The notes beneath the pieces were generated by a model, which worked only from the letters and a program-made list of their open reading frames with translations, did no database searches and was not told the DNA's origin. Shown here in pieces: positions 25,380-36,674 of a DNA stretch of 64,000 bases (the first letter of the stretch is position 1; every line of letters starts with the position of its first letter). This stretch comes from Pithys albifrons albifrons (lineage: Eukaryota; Chordata; Aves; Passeriformes; Thamnophilidae), in contig NC_092459.1 of NCBI RefSeq assembly GCF_047495875.1, positions 14,450,965 through 14,514,964 on the forward strand. The letters run 5' to 3'. A program made the translations under genes and the position numbers.

Positions 25380-28300
25380 CTACCTGGTCTATACTATGTG
25401 ATATCATCTAAAGGAGAAAAAATTTTCATAAACCAATAAATTTCAAAATAATTTGATTAAAATGGATGATCTCTTACAGGATATGGTTTGAACATTGTGT
25501 AAAAATATTTGCAAAATGGCTGTGCTCTGGTCTAGATAGCTGCGTATCCAATTTTTTTGTAAAGTGGAGACGATGGCCTTGTGCCATGCTCCACTACTGT
25601 AGCATGCTCACTTTGCTATTAGAATTTTAAACATTTGGCCCAGTTAGACACAATTTCATTTTAACAGTACCAGCAGACAAGACAAGCTAAACAAATTGTG
25701 TCCTGTTAAAGAATCCAAGGAAGTTGCTTCATTGCATAGGAATCTACTTAATTTTATAGAAATTGTGCTAATATTTTTCTATCTTTTTAATTAACACCCT
25801 ATAAATTCTCATCCTAGTAGTGCTCTGTGGCCCTCTGACAGTTTTTGCCTATGGCGTCTGTCCTGTCCTCATAGAAATCTACCTAAAATCACCATTATGA
25901 GAACAGGGTTCAGATTCAGTACAAGTTATAAAATGTTCATGATGATACGGTTTCCTTGTGACATGAAAGAAGTCAGTCCTGCAACACTTTACAGGGATGG
26001 AATGTTTACTAGGGGAGCACAATGTTGAAGATCTTCAATACTCACACCACAACTTTGTCATGATGATAATGAATCACTGAAAGGCAGCTTAAGTGAAATA
26101 ATCATTAGTCTATTGGCTTTTCTGCAGGAACTTTTAAAAGGGTAAATATTGATGATATGGTTTTGCTGATTTAAATCATAGTCGCATTTGGAGATTTCTC
26201 TGCTACTGAATCCAATGGGGAAACTTGGACAGAGCCTGCCTGCTTGCTTCACATCAGCTCTCAAACAGCTTTTGGATGATAATAGCTGTCAGAAAACAAC
26301 AACCTGAGCTGAATTTGAACCAGCAAAATTTTATGCAGTTGGTTTCCATTGCCACAAGTTGTCTTTTACCATGTCATCTTGTGGATTTTAGTGTATAATT
26401 CCAGAAAACTGTCCTTTCTGCATCCATTTTCCTGGGTAACAAATTTACATGATTATTGCTGCCACCCCAATATTAGCAAGGGGACTAATGACTAGTAATT
26501 GATTCCCTGCAGTTGAGAACAGACATTGTTGGCTGAACCCTCAGTGTCTTGTGGTAAAGCACCAGAGAGGAAACCAGACTACTATAAAAAATTACAGAAT
26601 GAGAAATTTGTCACCCAAAATAACAAGTCTTGTTGCAGTTTTTCTCTCTGTTTCTACTACTGAGAGGTTAACAGGATATAGGAAGTCTATTAGAACAGTT
26701 GTTTTCTTCTGAAAGTGAGTTTCTGTACTGAGGCATTCTTTATCTGTAACTGGATAATACGTTTTCTGAACAATAATAAGCAAAAAAAATTATCAAATTG
26801 TCCATATAAATTAAAAAAATAGTTATATTAGGACCCTGAAGTTTGCCTCTAATGTTGAATAGGTGAGTATAATAATCCAGCTGAAGATATTGAAATCCCG
26901 TGAAACAAAATTACAATTAGAAAAGGTTTTGTGTCATAAAGAATTTAATGTCCAACTTTTGGTAGTGTTTTCCTTAGTGACCGTCCCCTACAATGAACAC
27001 AATAAAGAACTTTTGACAAAACAGTAGTGGATAGTGTTTATTGCTCTGATCATAGCAAATTGACTGCACTGAGTTCAGGGGTCTCAAGAACTTATTAATC
27101 AAATATTTCATATTGTACATTTACAGGGTGATTCAGCTGTCAGATTATAAAACTTCTAAAACAAAATGGAGATTTGCAGTAACAAGTAGAATGTCAATAT
27201 AATCACAATCAAGCTGTCTTACCAGTAAGATTCTCGATGGGAAAAGCATTTACAAAAGGGGTGCCATAGGCAAAATTTCTCATTAATGAGGTTAATTCAG
27301 TACATGTGCCAAAATTAAAATTGTGCAGAATATTCAGGTTAATCAATAAAAAGCATTAATGTGGAAAGCAAAATGCAATAGAAATACAAGTCAGTTAATA
27401 TTACTTTCATTTCAATGGAACAAATATCACAAATATTGGAAAATCAAACTGGCATTCCATGCCTTCTAGGGTTTTTCTTAAGTAACATGTTGAAGGACTG
27501 CATTGTCTTCACTAAAATCTGCTATACTTTTAAAAGAAAAGCATGCAATTTGCCACGTCATTTTTGTTGTCGTATTTAAAAATTAGCATATATTCAGTAA
27601 TCTCCTGACATGTCTCAGCCAAAATTATAGCCACACTTGTCAAATTGAAAGAAATTAGACATGTTATAAATTAGAAATGTCTCTTGCTCCAGTTCTCTCC
27701 CTTAATGGGATTCAGCTGAAGCTTTAAGTGTAGACAAAAATGGTGTGTGAGGCAGACAGAAAAGATGGCTGAGAGAACTTATTCTGCTTCTATCTTCTGC
27801 AAGGGTACAACAGCCTTGATTTTAGGCTGAGAGTCTGGGGAAGGCTCTGCCATTTGGCATTTTGCATTTTGTCCTGCTGGGCACTGGGGAAGTAAATGTA
27901 CCTCCCCTCTAGGCTAGATGGATTTTAGAGGATGACTGACATCTGGTGTTGAGGGAATGGACACTTGGTTTTCCATGGTGATAGTAAGCTCTTCCAGCTG
28001 GAAGGGTTGTTGGGTCGGATGGCAAGGAGCAGCAGATGAATTCCAAAGCAAGCTGATCATTTTACAGCTGAGTGAGCAGTGTGTACTGTGCTGGACAGTT
28101 TGAGGTCTCTTCTAAGAACGCTAGGAAGAATTTAAATTCTGTAAATTACAAATACCTTAAAATATCTGCTGGGTATGGGCTTGACAGAATATGAAGTGAT
28201 CAATAATTATTGATCCAATATTCTATGATTCTATGATCCCATATATCACAGCCTAGCACTTTAGAATAAGTCTGAGGTTTCTAGAGAATAACATTGTGAA

Positions 28301-30304
28301 TCACGTTTGCTAGTTAGATATCTGCTACTAATCTGCATTAAGAACTCAGGAGGTACTATTTCCCTTCACCACCAGACAGCATACATCACAGCACCAATGT
28401 GAAATATCAGATGTCAGTCACCAGTTATTAGATGAAGGTTACTGCCATATTGAATCTCATGTCAAACAGCAGGTTTGCTTTGGAGGTTTATGGGCAGAGG
28501 ATAGCAGATGGTGTAGATATAAATATTTCCAAACTGCCCTTACAGAAACTGATACGTACTAAAGCTCCCTGTTAACAGGCTTGCAACCAAAGTATTCTCT
28601 ACTGTTTTATTATTTTTGAAAATTTATTTAAGTCAGCTTTTGTATTAAAATGTGCATGTTGTTGGCATCTTAAATATTTTCACTGTTTCCCCTGAAAGAC
28701 GAGCATAACAGCTCTGAAGGCATCTCAAGTCCGAAGCCTCACTCTAGAAATGTATTTCTTTAACAGCACAATGCAGGTCAGACTCACCTCTGAACTAGCA
28801 ACTCAAGTGTCACAAATGACCTGAAAGTTGGAAAGCTGCTTTCACTATTGTCCTCATAATATCCAGTTACAAAAATAAGTGACATTACAGAAATCAAATA
28901 GCCCATTTCATTGTATACACACATTGAAAATATATACAGAATTGCATACAGACATTTGAAAATGTACCACATAATAAGAGAATAGCTTAAATACCAGATA
29001 GGGTAAAACAGAATAGCAATTAAGAAACAATTACCAAAAGTAATTATTACAAGACCAATGGAATGCAGGAAAGGAAGAATGCCTCTGCTGACATATGTCA
29101 TTTAAATAAAGATGAAAATGTAGTTTAACTGTACTTATGACACCAAAATTGGAAGAGGAGTAATACACGAGAAAAGACTGAAATTCTTTAAGTGTTCAAG
29201 AAACATTTGAAAAGTAGGTTACTTTCAACACATTGTAGAATCAGTATTTGGAAGTGAAGAAGAGGAGAATTCGTCTAAAGCTGAGCATCTGTTTTAAGAC
29301 AGTCTCCTGGACTTTCTCCTTAAGGCAATAGAGACAAGTACAGAAGCATTCTGAGGACTGTCTAACCTTTCCTAAGACAGGTGTACCAACAGGTGAAACT
29401 AATCCTGCTCTTGGGGTGTCCATCTCTATTTATTGATGTTAGAAAGAGATTACACATGTAGTCAGACTAAAAATTATTTTTTTTCTGTGGAATTTGTCTC
29501 AAGTCAGAAAATGCAAGCAGTCAACAATGAAACATTAACATCTAAAAGAAAATCCATATTTTGGCCATGCCAGATCTTCCAGTCCAACTTTTGGCTGAGT
29601 ATTTTAATTATATGTTTACAAGCAAGCTTTCATGTGCTCTTTGAGTCTTCCTCCTGTAATTTCTATATTCTAATTATTGTAATTATAGTCAATGTGCACA
29701 CTAATGCAATCCTAAAAGTGCTTTTGATATGCTTTCATTTCATAGCATTTCTAAGATTTTATACTTCTCTGAAGTACACGGTTGTAGGATCAGCATCAAT
29801 TTGCATTACTGTGGACAATTCAATCAGAACCAAGTTCAATGTCAAATTCCTCTCCTTGTGTCTGAGAAATGACTACTGTTCTTGATGTGTCTAACACCTG
29901 CTACCTTCAATTTGAGGGTAAAGGGATAAGTGAATGATCTTGATTTCATTTCTTAGCATGAAGTATATTGAAACAAAAATTAATGGTGAAGTTCAGGACG
30001 ACGTCTGCTGTGACTTTAATTTTCTAATTTAAACTTAGCCAGCCAGCATTTCAGTAATGAGTGATTTAGGAGAGCACAAAGGAAGGATAAGCAGCAATAA
30101 TATGATAAGCCCTAGTTTGTCTATCCAAAGAGTGAGACCTCTGAAAAAAATTCAGTCTTGCAAATACAGAATTCTTAAGATGACGTTGCCTCCAGTGTCC
30201 TGTAAATATTTTGGCCTGTTACAGGAAGTAACTCAGTTTGAATTCATTCTGGGGACATGAAGAGCTTTTGGTGCTATATAATCAGTATCTGTTGCTCTTA
30301 ATTT
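25380..30304. other. Unique AT-rich non-coding DNA
   Basis: No gene is recognised. A CR1-like octamer tail lies at 28219-28239. The longest frames are 28784-29101 (-), a hydrophobic 105-codon frame, and 29433-29885 (+), 150 codons. Both are hydrophobic in the way T-rich DNA translates by chance, and neither resembles a known family. Confidence 0.55.
28219..28239 (+). mobile_element. Possible CR1 3' tail remnant
   Basis: Contains ATTCTATGATTCTATGAT, the octamer repeat that ends CR1 LINEs in birds. The 150 bp upstream do not clearly align with a CR1 3' UTR as I remember it, so this may be a highly decayed copy or a coincidental match. Confidence 0.35.
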
Positions 30305-31440
30305 TCATAGGATCACATGATGATTCAATTTGGAAGGCATTTCTGGAGGTCTTCAAGGCAGTCTCCTGCTCAAAATAGAGTAAGTTATGAGGTCAGGCCA
30401 GGTGGCTGATCTCATAGATTTTACCTACTCAGGTCTTTAAAACCTCCAAAATAGAGGCTGCACAACCTTTCCAGACAGCCTGTTTGAATGCTTGGCTGTC
30501 CTGGTGATGAAAAATTTTCCATATATTCACACTGAATCTCTTTTGTTGCAAATGGTGCTTGTTGCGTTTTAGCCTTCTACCATCTACCTCAGGTCTTCTT
30601 GATAACCTTTCAGCAGATACTGGGCAGCTGCTATTAGGTTCCCTTGAAAATCTATCTTTTCAGAGATCCATGATATGCAAACCCCACAGCCTCAGCCTCA
30701 CCCACAAGGCAAATGCTCCAACCCTGACCAGCTTGGTAGTCTCCGCTGAACTCACTTCCTTGTAGTAAGGGCAGTGTCTGGATGTGGTCTCACAAGTAAC
30801 AAGATAACTCTTTTCTACAGGTTGTGCTCATACAGCCCACTGTGCTGTTGGTGGTCTTTGCTGCCAGGGCATACAGCTGACCAGTGTCCCCCTTGTGTTC
30901 ACCAGCACTCCCAGGTCCTGTTAACACAGATGTTTCAGGGCCTTGAGAACATCAAGAGTTTAATTGCCCAGCCCAGCCCTCCTCTGGGACCCCAAGCCAC
31001 TCTTCCTGTCTAGGACTCCATTTCAGCCCAGTCTGCATCTGTCAGTCCCTGCAGTCAGATTACAGCAGTGCCAGGCTCCAGCCCTTCCTCTGATCCTTTT
31101 GTGCCTCGTTGGAGCCTCTGACTGTGTCCTGGCACTGGTTCATCTCTTGCTATGTCAGGGTCTGCCAATGGACCCCATTACCAGTCCCATGGGGCACAGT
31201 GAAGGCACGGCCAGTACTAAGTCACTCTTAGCTCCAGCTCACTGGAACTGGGGTTGCTGCTGGGTCACACTGCTCCTTGACAAGACACATCCCTGCCAGG
31301 CAGTCCCAGCCTGTATTCCAGCCAAGACTTCTTCCTTCTCAGGTGCTACACCTTGAATTTGTCCTTACTGAATTTCATAAGGCTCCTGATTGCCCACTTC
31401 TCCAGTCTGGACAGAGCTCTCTGAATGGCAGCCTTTCCAT
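30305..31440 (-). mobile_element. CR1 LINE, old 5'-truncated copy
   Basis: Minus-strand CR1. The 3' end is on the left, where the decayed octamer reads CATAGGATCACATGATGATT. Moving right, the plus strand shows several CR1 signatures in their usual antisense order: GGAAGGCATTTCTGGAGGTC, then GATGTGGTCTCACAAGT, GCCCACTGTGCTGTTGG, CACCAGCACTCCCAGGTCC, and finally CTTACTGAATTTCATAAGG and CTCTGAATGGCAGCC. It corresponds to the C-terminal reverse-transcriptase region plus 3' UTR. It is heavily diverged with no intact frame. The frames at 30559-31356 (+) are antisense artefacts. About 330 bases more than expected lie between 30921 and 31336. Confidence 0.85.
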
Positions 31441-32328
31441 TTTCCTTCATAATATATGTATGCAAACTATACACATATAGGCATAAATGCATCACTGCCC
31501 TACATTTTAGACTATCAAAATGGTTTAAGGATCTGTCACCCTTCATGACTGTATATACTTCTAAAAGAAGTACAGTGCTAATGAAATTCTGTACAATAAC
31601 TAGGCTGTTCTGCTGTCTACTGTCTCTGGCATGTAAAAAATAACTCTCCTAATTCTCAAGTGAATAATGTCCCCCTTAGTTCTCAGTTCTCCAAAAAAGA
31701 AGAAGAACTACTACAATGTTACATTGGTTCAGGCTTTTCAAAAGCAGAATAAAGAATGCAGCAGTTGCAATGTTTACTTACATTTGCAGATCTCTTGTAG
31801 GTATAACAAATCATTGAGGCTAAATTTAATTTCAGCATTTGGTTAAGAATTTGATGAACTTTATAGCAATGAATTTGCTGCACCATTTTTGCAGTATGCT
31901 TTTCTTCTTGGAAAAAGGTATGTGACTCCCATGGCAAGAGATGATTCCCAATGATAGCAAATAAATGCTATTTTAGAATTTCTGGATGCAGCTGAAGCAT
32001 TATTATTTGAAAGATCATATTCTGGGCAGAGAGAGTTATTTAACTTTATATATTCTTTTTAATTATCCAGAAATATCAGATCAAAGACATAGAGTTGACT
32101 TCGCTTTCCTAAAGATTGCAAGGAATTGTTTATTAGTTCATTGGAATGTGAACCTTTTTTTTCTTTATAAATATTTGAAATATAAGCATTATACTTTATT
32201 TTTTTGCTGGCTTACAAATGAGATTTTTTAAATGGTCATAAGAAATGGTGACTTTCTCACAAAAGAAATATAGCTGGACTGTGCCTTGATGATGCAAAAG
32301 ATTTGGGATTAATTCCTTATTCTGAATT

Positions 32329-32389
32329 AAAAAAACAAACAAACAAACAAAAAACCCAAAGAAACAAAAACAAAAACAAAACTAAAAAG
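32329..32389. repeat. A/C-rich (CAAA)n tract
   Basis: CAAA and CAAAAA units with a CCC block. Low complexity, with no adjacent retroelement body. Confidence 0.8.
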
Positions 32390-33718
32390 AGCTGAAAACA
32401 GTCCAAGAGGTTTATGTCTTTTCTAGTGAGTACAGATGATACCTAAGCTATTAATTTGGGAACCTCAGTTAAGTTCCTGAAATAAGTCCTGGTGGATTGG
32501 ATGTTTTTTATCCACAGAATATTCAATTGCGTGATATCAAACAATTGCAGAAGATGAGGTAAAATACTTTGAAAAACCCATTGTCCTGCTATGAGACAAA
32601 CCCCCAAATCTGTATTTTTAATGTATTAGATGTGAACTCTGCATTTCAAATGACTGCCCTAGTGGTTTCTCTTTGTCTAGCTCTCCATAAAGCGGGTTCT
32701 GACCATGAGGTATGTTAATGATAAAATAACTGATTAAATTACTACAAAATGTTTTGCTACAGGTGAAAGCACATTGTTCAGTTAGCAAACATTTAGATGT
32801 ATTTTTCCTGCTAATTAGCTGTTATTAAGCTACTGTTGTGAGAGACACCATGCAAGCACACATAGAAAGAAAGAGAAAAAAGAAGGTTCTAAAAGGGCAG
32901 CATTATCCCTTTTTTTTACAGAGATAGAAAAGAGGGGTAGAAAGGGCAAGCAATTTGTCAGCCAGTGGTTGAACCTGATGTTCAGACCAGTTATTCAGTA
33001 TCCCCCCTCTTCTGCAGCACCTCCAAGGCTGTTCCTCATAATACCATTTGTTTAATTCTCTTGCCACTGTATTACACTGAACATGTCAACTAGATAAGTA
33101 TTAAGGATATATATACCAACCACACGAAAAACAGAATATTCTGTCCACTCAGCAAAATAAATGTAGGTATATCTTTGTGGGCATAAAATGATAAAAGATG
33201 TAAAAATGGTCGGAGGAGTTATAACAGCTTTAAATCCACTCAGTTTTATTTTTAGAAATTCCTCTCTTCATGAAGTTGGGTTACAAGTTTGATTTTACAT
33301 TAACATCTGATCCCACTCTTTAGAAATAAAGGGAAAGGAAAAATGAAAGTACAGAGGCACAGCAAAAATGGACAAAGTACTTTGAAAAGCATATCACCAA
33401 AGTTCTGTACAACACATGTAGCATTTTGAGTAGCTTCTCAATGCTCTTCAGTGGGTTTGTGAAAACTTTCTAAGTTTTATGCATGCTGCTTCTACATCTT
33501 CTGTAACAATCTGAGAGACTTTACAATGTGGCAATTTAAAGGAAAGGATCTGTCTTCTTACAAACATTTCCCCCATTTCCAAACTGTCTTGTTATTTCTA
33601 GGGAACATTCGGCAGTACATGCAACTGCATATAAATTCCTATTCTTGCATTGTATAAGACTTGTTATACTGAAAACAACATTCAAGTTTGAGTGACACAA
33701 AGAAGACAAATGCTGCAG

Positions 33719-33745
33719 TTTGTTTGTTTGTTTGTTTTTGTTTTT
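33719..33745. repeat. (TTTG)n simple repeat
   Basis: Four perfect TTTG units followed by T-rich GTTTTTG. It is the complement of the CAAA tracts. Confidence 0.85.
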
Positions 33746-34275
33746 CTTGCTTATGAGCAGATCTTAAAAATGCAGTGATTCTGTAGTAATCCAAAGCACT
33801 TCAGTAATCTTAAACCTAGTGTGGCAGCACTGCACAGAATAGGTCAGGCAATTCCCAATAAACTAGGTTTTCACTTTGGATGGGCATGCAGCAATGTCAA
33901 GAAGATTCCAACTGGCTTGTCTCAGAAACCTGACTGGTGTCTTTCCAGTTTACTTTTGCCTGCAGACATCCAAGACTTTTTGTGGGGCCTGCCATGTGTT
34001 AAAAGACTTTGTAGTGTCCCAGCTTTGTAGCCCCAGGCGTCCTTGGCATTGAGACAGTTTGTTCCAGGCTTGCTGAACCTCAAGCTTCTCGTTGTCCCAT
34101 TGTGGCAAAGACTGTACATGAGGCTGTATCTCTTGGACAAATGTGACTTTAAACACTTGCTAAATCAAAAACTGTCAGCATGAGAGATAGGGACCTACAG
34201 ACTGGAGCTGAAATAATTGCTGGATCTGATTACCAGATTTCAACTTCATGTAAAAAGACTCTGCAATCCAAATAC

Positions 34276-34290
34276 ATATATATATATATT
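34276..34290. repeat. (AT)n dinucleotide repeat
   Basis: About seven alternating AT units. Short, and possibly polymorphic. Confidence 0.8.
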
Positions 34291-36184
34291 AACATCTTCA
34301 ATAGGATTTCATGGGACTCTGCTCAAAATATTGCATTTTCCTTTCTGAAAAAAATACATTTCCAGTAATACATTTCTAAATGTTAAGCCCTTTCTTTTCT
34401 ATTCTGAGACTTAAGCAGATACATTTGCAGATTCTAGATTAAAGCATTCAGTTTCATTAAAAAAAAAAAAAGTGGGATAGAACTGTGCCATCCCCGTATA
34501 GAGACAGAAGGGACAGGTAGTACTTCTCACCACTTAAAGACAACACTATCCTAAAATACAAGTGTGTAAGATGATAGTAAGAACAACTTTCACTGTTATT
34601 TTTATATTGCTCCTTCCTTTGGCTGCTTTTTGGGTTGTATCATAGGTCCTCATGGATTTGTGGAAGGAATCATCTCTCTATTCCCCTAAACAGCTGGAAG
34701 AAGGTCTTTTAAACAGCATATGTTTCTGATTGATTTCTCCCTGTTGTTGATGCCTTGGATGTTTGATTCAGATAATTCATCCAAACTACAAAAGCAGAGA
34801 ATTACAGTCCATGGATTCTGATTTTGATCTGTGGTTTTCAGTTCTCCAGAATTGAGGATGATTTTGGGTTTGTCTATAATATAGTTAGCTAGCCTGGGAA
34901 GTCTAGAAATTTGACTATAAATTTTAAGAGTGCAATCTGCTTTCTGATATTTCCAGAATTTTGAGGTATTGTGAGACTACAAATACCACACTAATTGCCA
35001 CATCTCAGAATTTTGATCCTTCTGTTCCTCAACATTATTGAAAGACATTAAAATCACAGTCATGATAATAAAACTTCAGTCACTTAAACAGCATTTTCTA
35101 GTCTTTGAGAATTTTTATACTAATCTATTAGGTTAAAAAAAAAAAGGTGTTTGCTTTCAACTGATGTCTACCACAAATATTATAATAGCTTGCTTCCTCC
35201 AAGTTTAACCAGTGTGTATAAGTTTTAACCAATATCCTTTGAATTTCCATTCTCAGAGCCAGACTTCCTGGTACAGTTCTGCTTCTTTATGACACTTCAA
35301 CAATGAAAATCAGCTGCAAAAAGCATGGCTCAAAATATCTGGACAGTAACAGTGTGCACGACATGTCTGCTCTCTGCTGCTCTTGCTCATTGACAATACA
35401 ACACCTGTTTAGGCTTTGAAGAGAGAAGTATAAGCCTCAAGTCAAATATGATTCCAAATAAAAAAGGCTTCAATCCCTTCTTTTGTGAGCTTGGCCAAAG
35501 CATGCCTAAGAGGCCAACCTATAATTTAAAAAATAAGGAAAACTCTGGAATGGGTCACTAGGGCCCCTTTACAGCTTAAATATTATGCTGCTTTGGATTT
35601 TGGCAATCTTTGGGATTTCATGTATCATTCAGTGCCAACTGATAGCCTGTGAGTTGAATCAGTATTTAACTAACTTGTGGTCTCATCCCTTTTTTTCCCC
35701 CACTAGATTGTTATGGGACTTATGGTTCTTATTTGAACTTGTTTTTATATTTTTGCCAGTTTTGGAATATTTCCCGATCCCCATTTGTCAATGGGATTTA
35801 ATATTTTTATGTTTGGGTTTTTTTAATTAGCATCACTTTTGTTTAGCAAGTTTCCAACACTGTAGGCCAATTTCCTTACACCTTTTAATGTTTCTGAAAT
35901 ACGGTGGCACTTTGAAGAAAGATCTTTTAAATTGATTGCTGGTCTCCATCTTTTATATAAAAAGCCTTCTTACTGGCTTAGTCTTCATAGCTTCTCCTGA
36001 TTTCTTAGACAAATATACCATACCTATTATACAAGGATTCAGTCACAGATTCTTTACTTCTCCATGAGTTTCCCATTTCTTTTATCCCATTCGTCTAAAC
36101 CATGTAAAGCAGGAAATTAGAGATGAATATTATTGAATATTTTTCTTGCAACATAACTAGATTATGCCACATCAATATCTCATT

Positions 36185-36674
36185 TGTTGTGGTTTTATCC
36201 CAGTAGGGAACTCAGCCTCACACAACCACTTACTTGCTCCATCCAATGGGATGGGGGAAGATAATTAGAAGAATAAAGGTGAGACAGCTCATGGGGTGAG
36301 TTAAAAACAGTTTAATGGGTAAAGCAAAAGCTGTACATGCAAGCCAAGCAAAACAAACCTTAATTCACTACATCTCATCAGTAGGCGGGAAGGCAGGACT
36401 CCATTACATGCAACCCTGACTTGGGAAGACAAATGTTGTAACTCTGAATGTTATTCCTTCTACCTTCTTTTTCTCCTTGTGTCCCGTCTCAACAACTTGT
36501 GTATCCTCAGCCTCCTTCTTGGTGAGATGGGGTGAGAAGCCTTGACTCTCTGCAACTACTGCTCAGCAATAACTAAAGCATCCTCAGGTTTTTGACTTTG
36601 TTTCTAGCACAAACTGAAAACACAGCTCCACAACAGCTACTGTGAAGTATATTATCCCAGCCAAAACCAGTACA
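36185..36674 (-). mobile_element. Solo ERV LTR, second avian family
   Basis: About 490 bp, bounded on the plus strand by TGTTGTGGTTTTATCCCAG and AGCCAAAACCAGTACA. This matches a very common avian ERV LTR in antisense orientation as I remember it: CCCAGTAGGGAACT, CAATGGGATGGGGG, CAGTTTAATGGG and CTCAGCAATAACTAAA are all present in order. On the minus strand the CATTAAACTG segment provides an ATTAAA-type polyadenylation signal at the expected R position, so the LTR points left. No flanking duplication survives and it is strongly diverged, so it is older than the LTRs at 24221-25374 and 63125. The assignment is from memory of the family, not a search. Confidence 0.75.

Larger units (their letters stand above)
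31441..36184. other. Unique AT-rich non-coding DNA
   Basis: No gene or dispersed repeat is recognised. Simple repeats are A/C-rich 32329-32389, (TTTG)n 33719-33745 and (AT)n 34276-34290. The interval 33800-34150 is somewhat richer in GC and has overlapping frames on both strands, but nothing identifiable. Confidence 0.55.

Noticed and set aside
28784..29101. Hydrophobic minus-strand frame resembling a membrane protein
   Set aside because: Such apparent membrane segments arise readily when A/T-rich DNA is translated. No conserved motif is present.
29433..29885. 150-codon plus-strand frame
   Set aside because: Hydrophobic composition follows from T-rich DNA. There is no recognisable family and no splice context.
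30559..31356. Plus-strand frames of 67-130 codons
   Set aside because: They lie antisense in a decayed CR1 element and its GC-rich inserted block.
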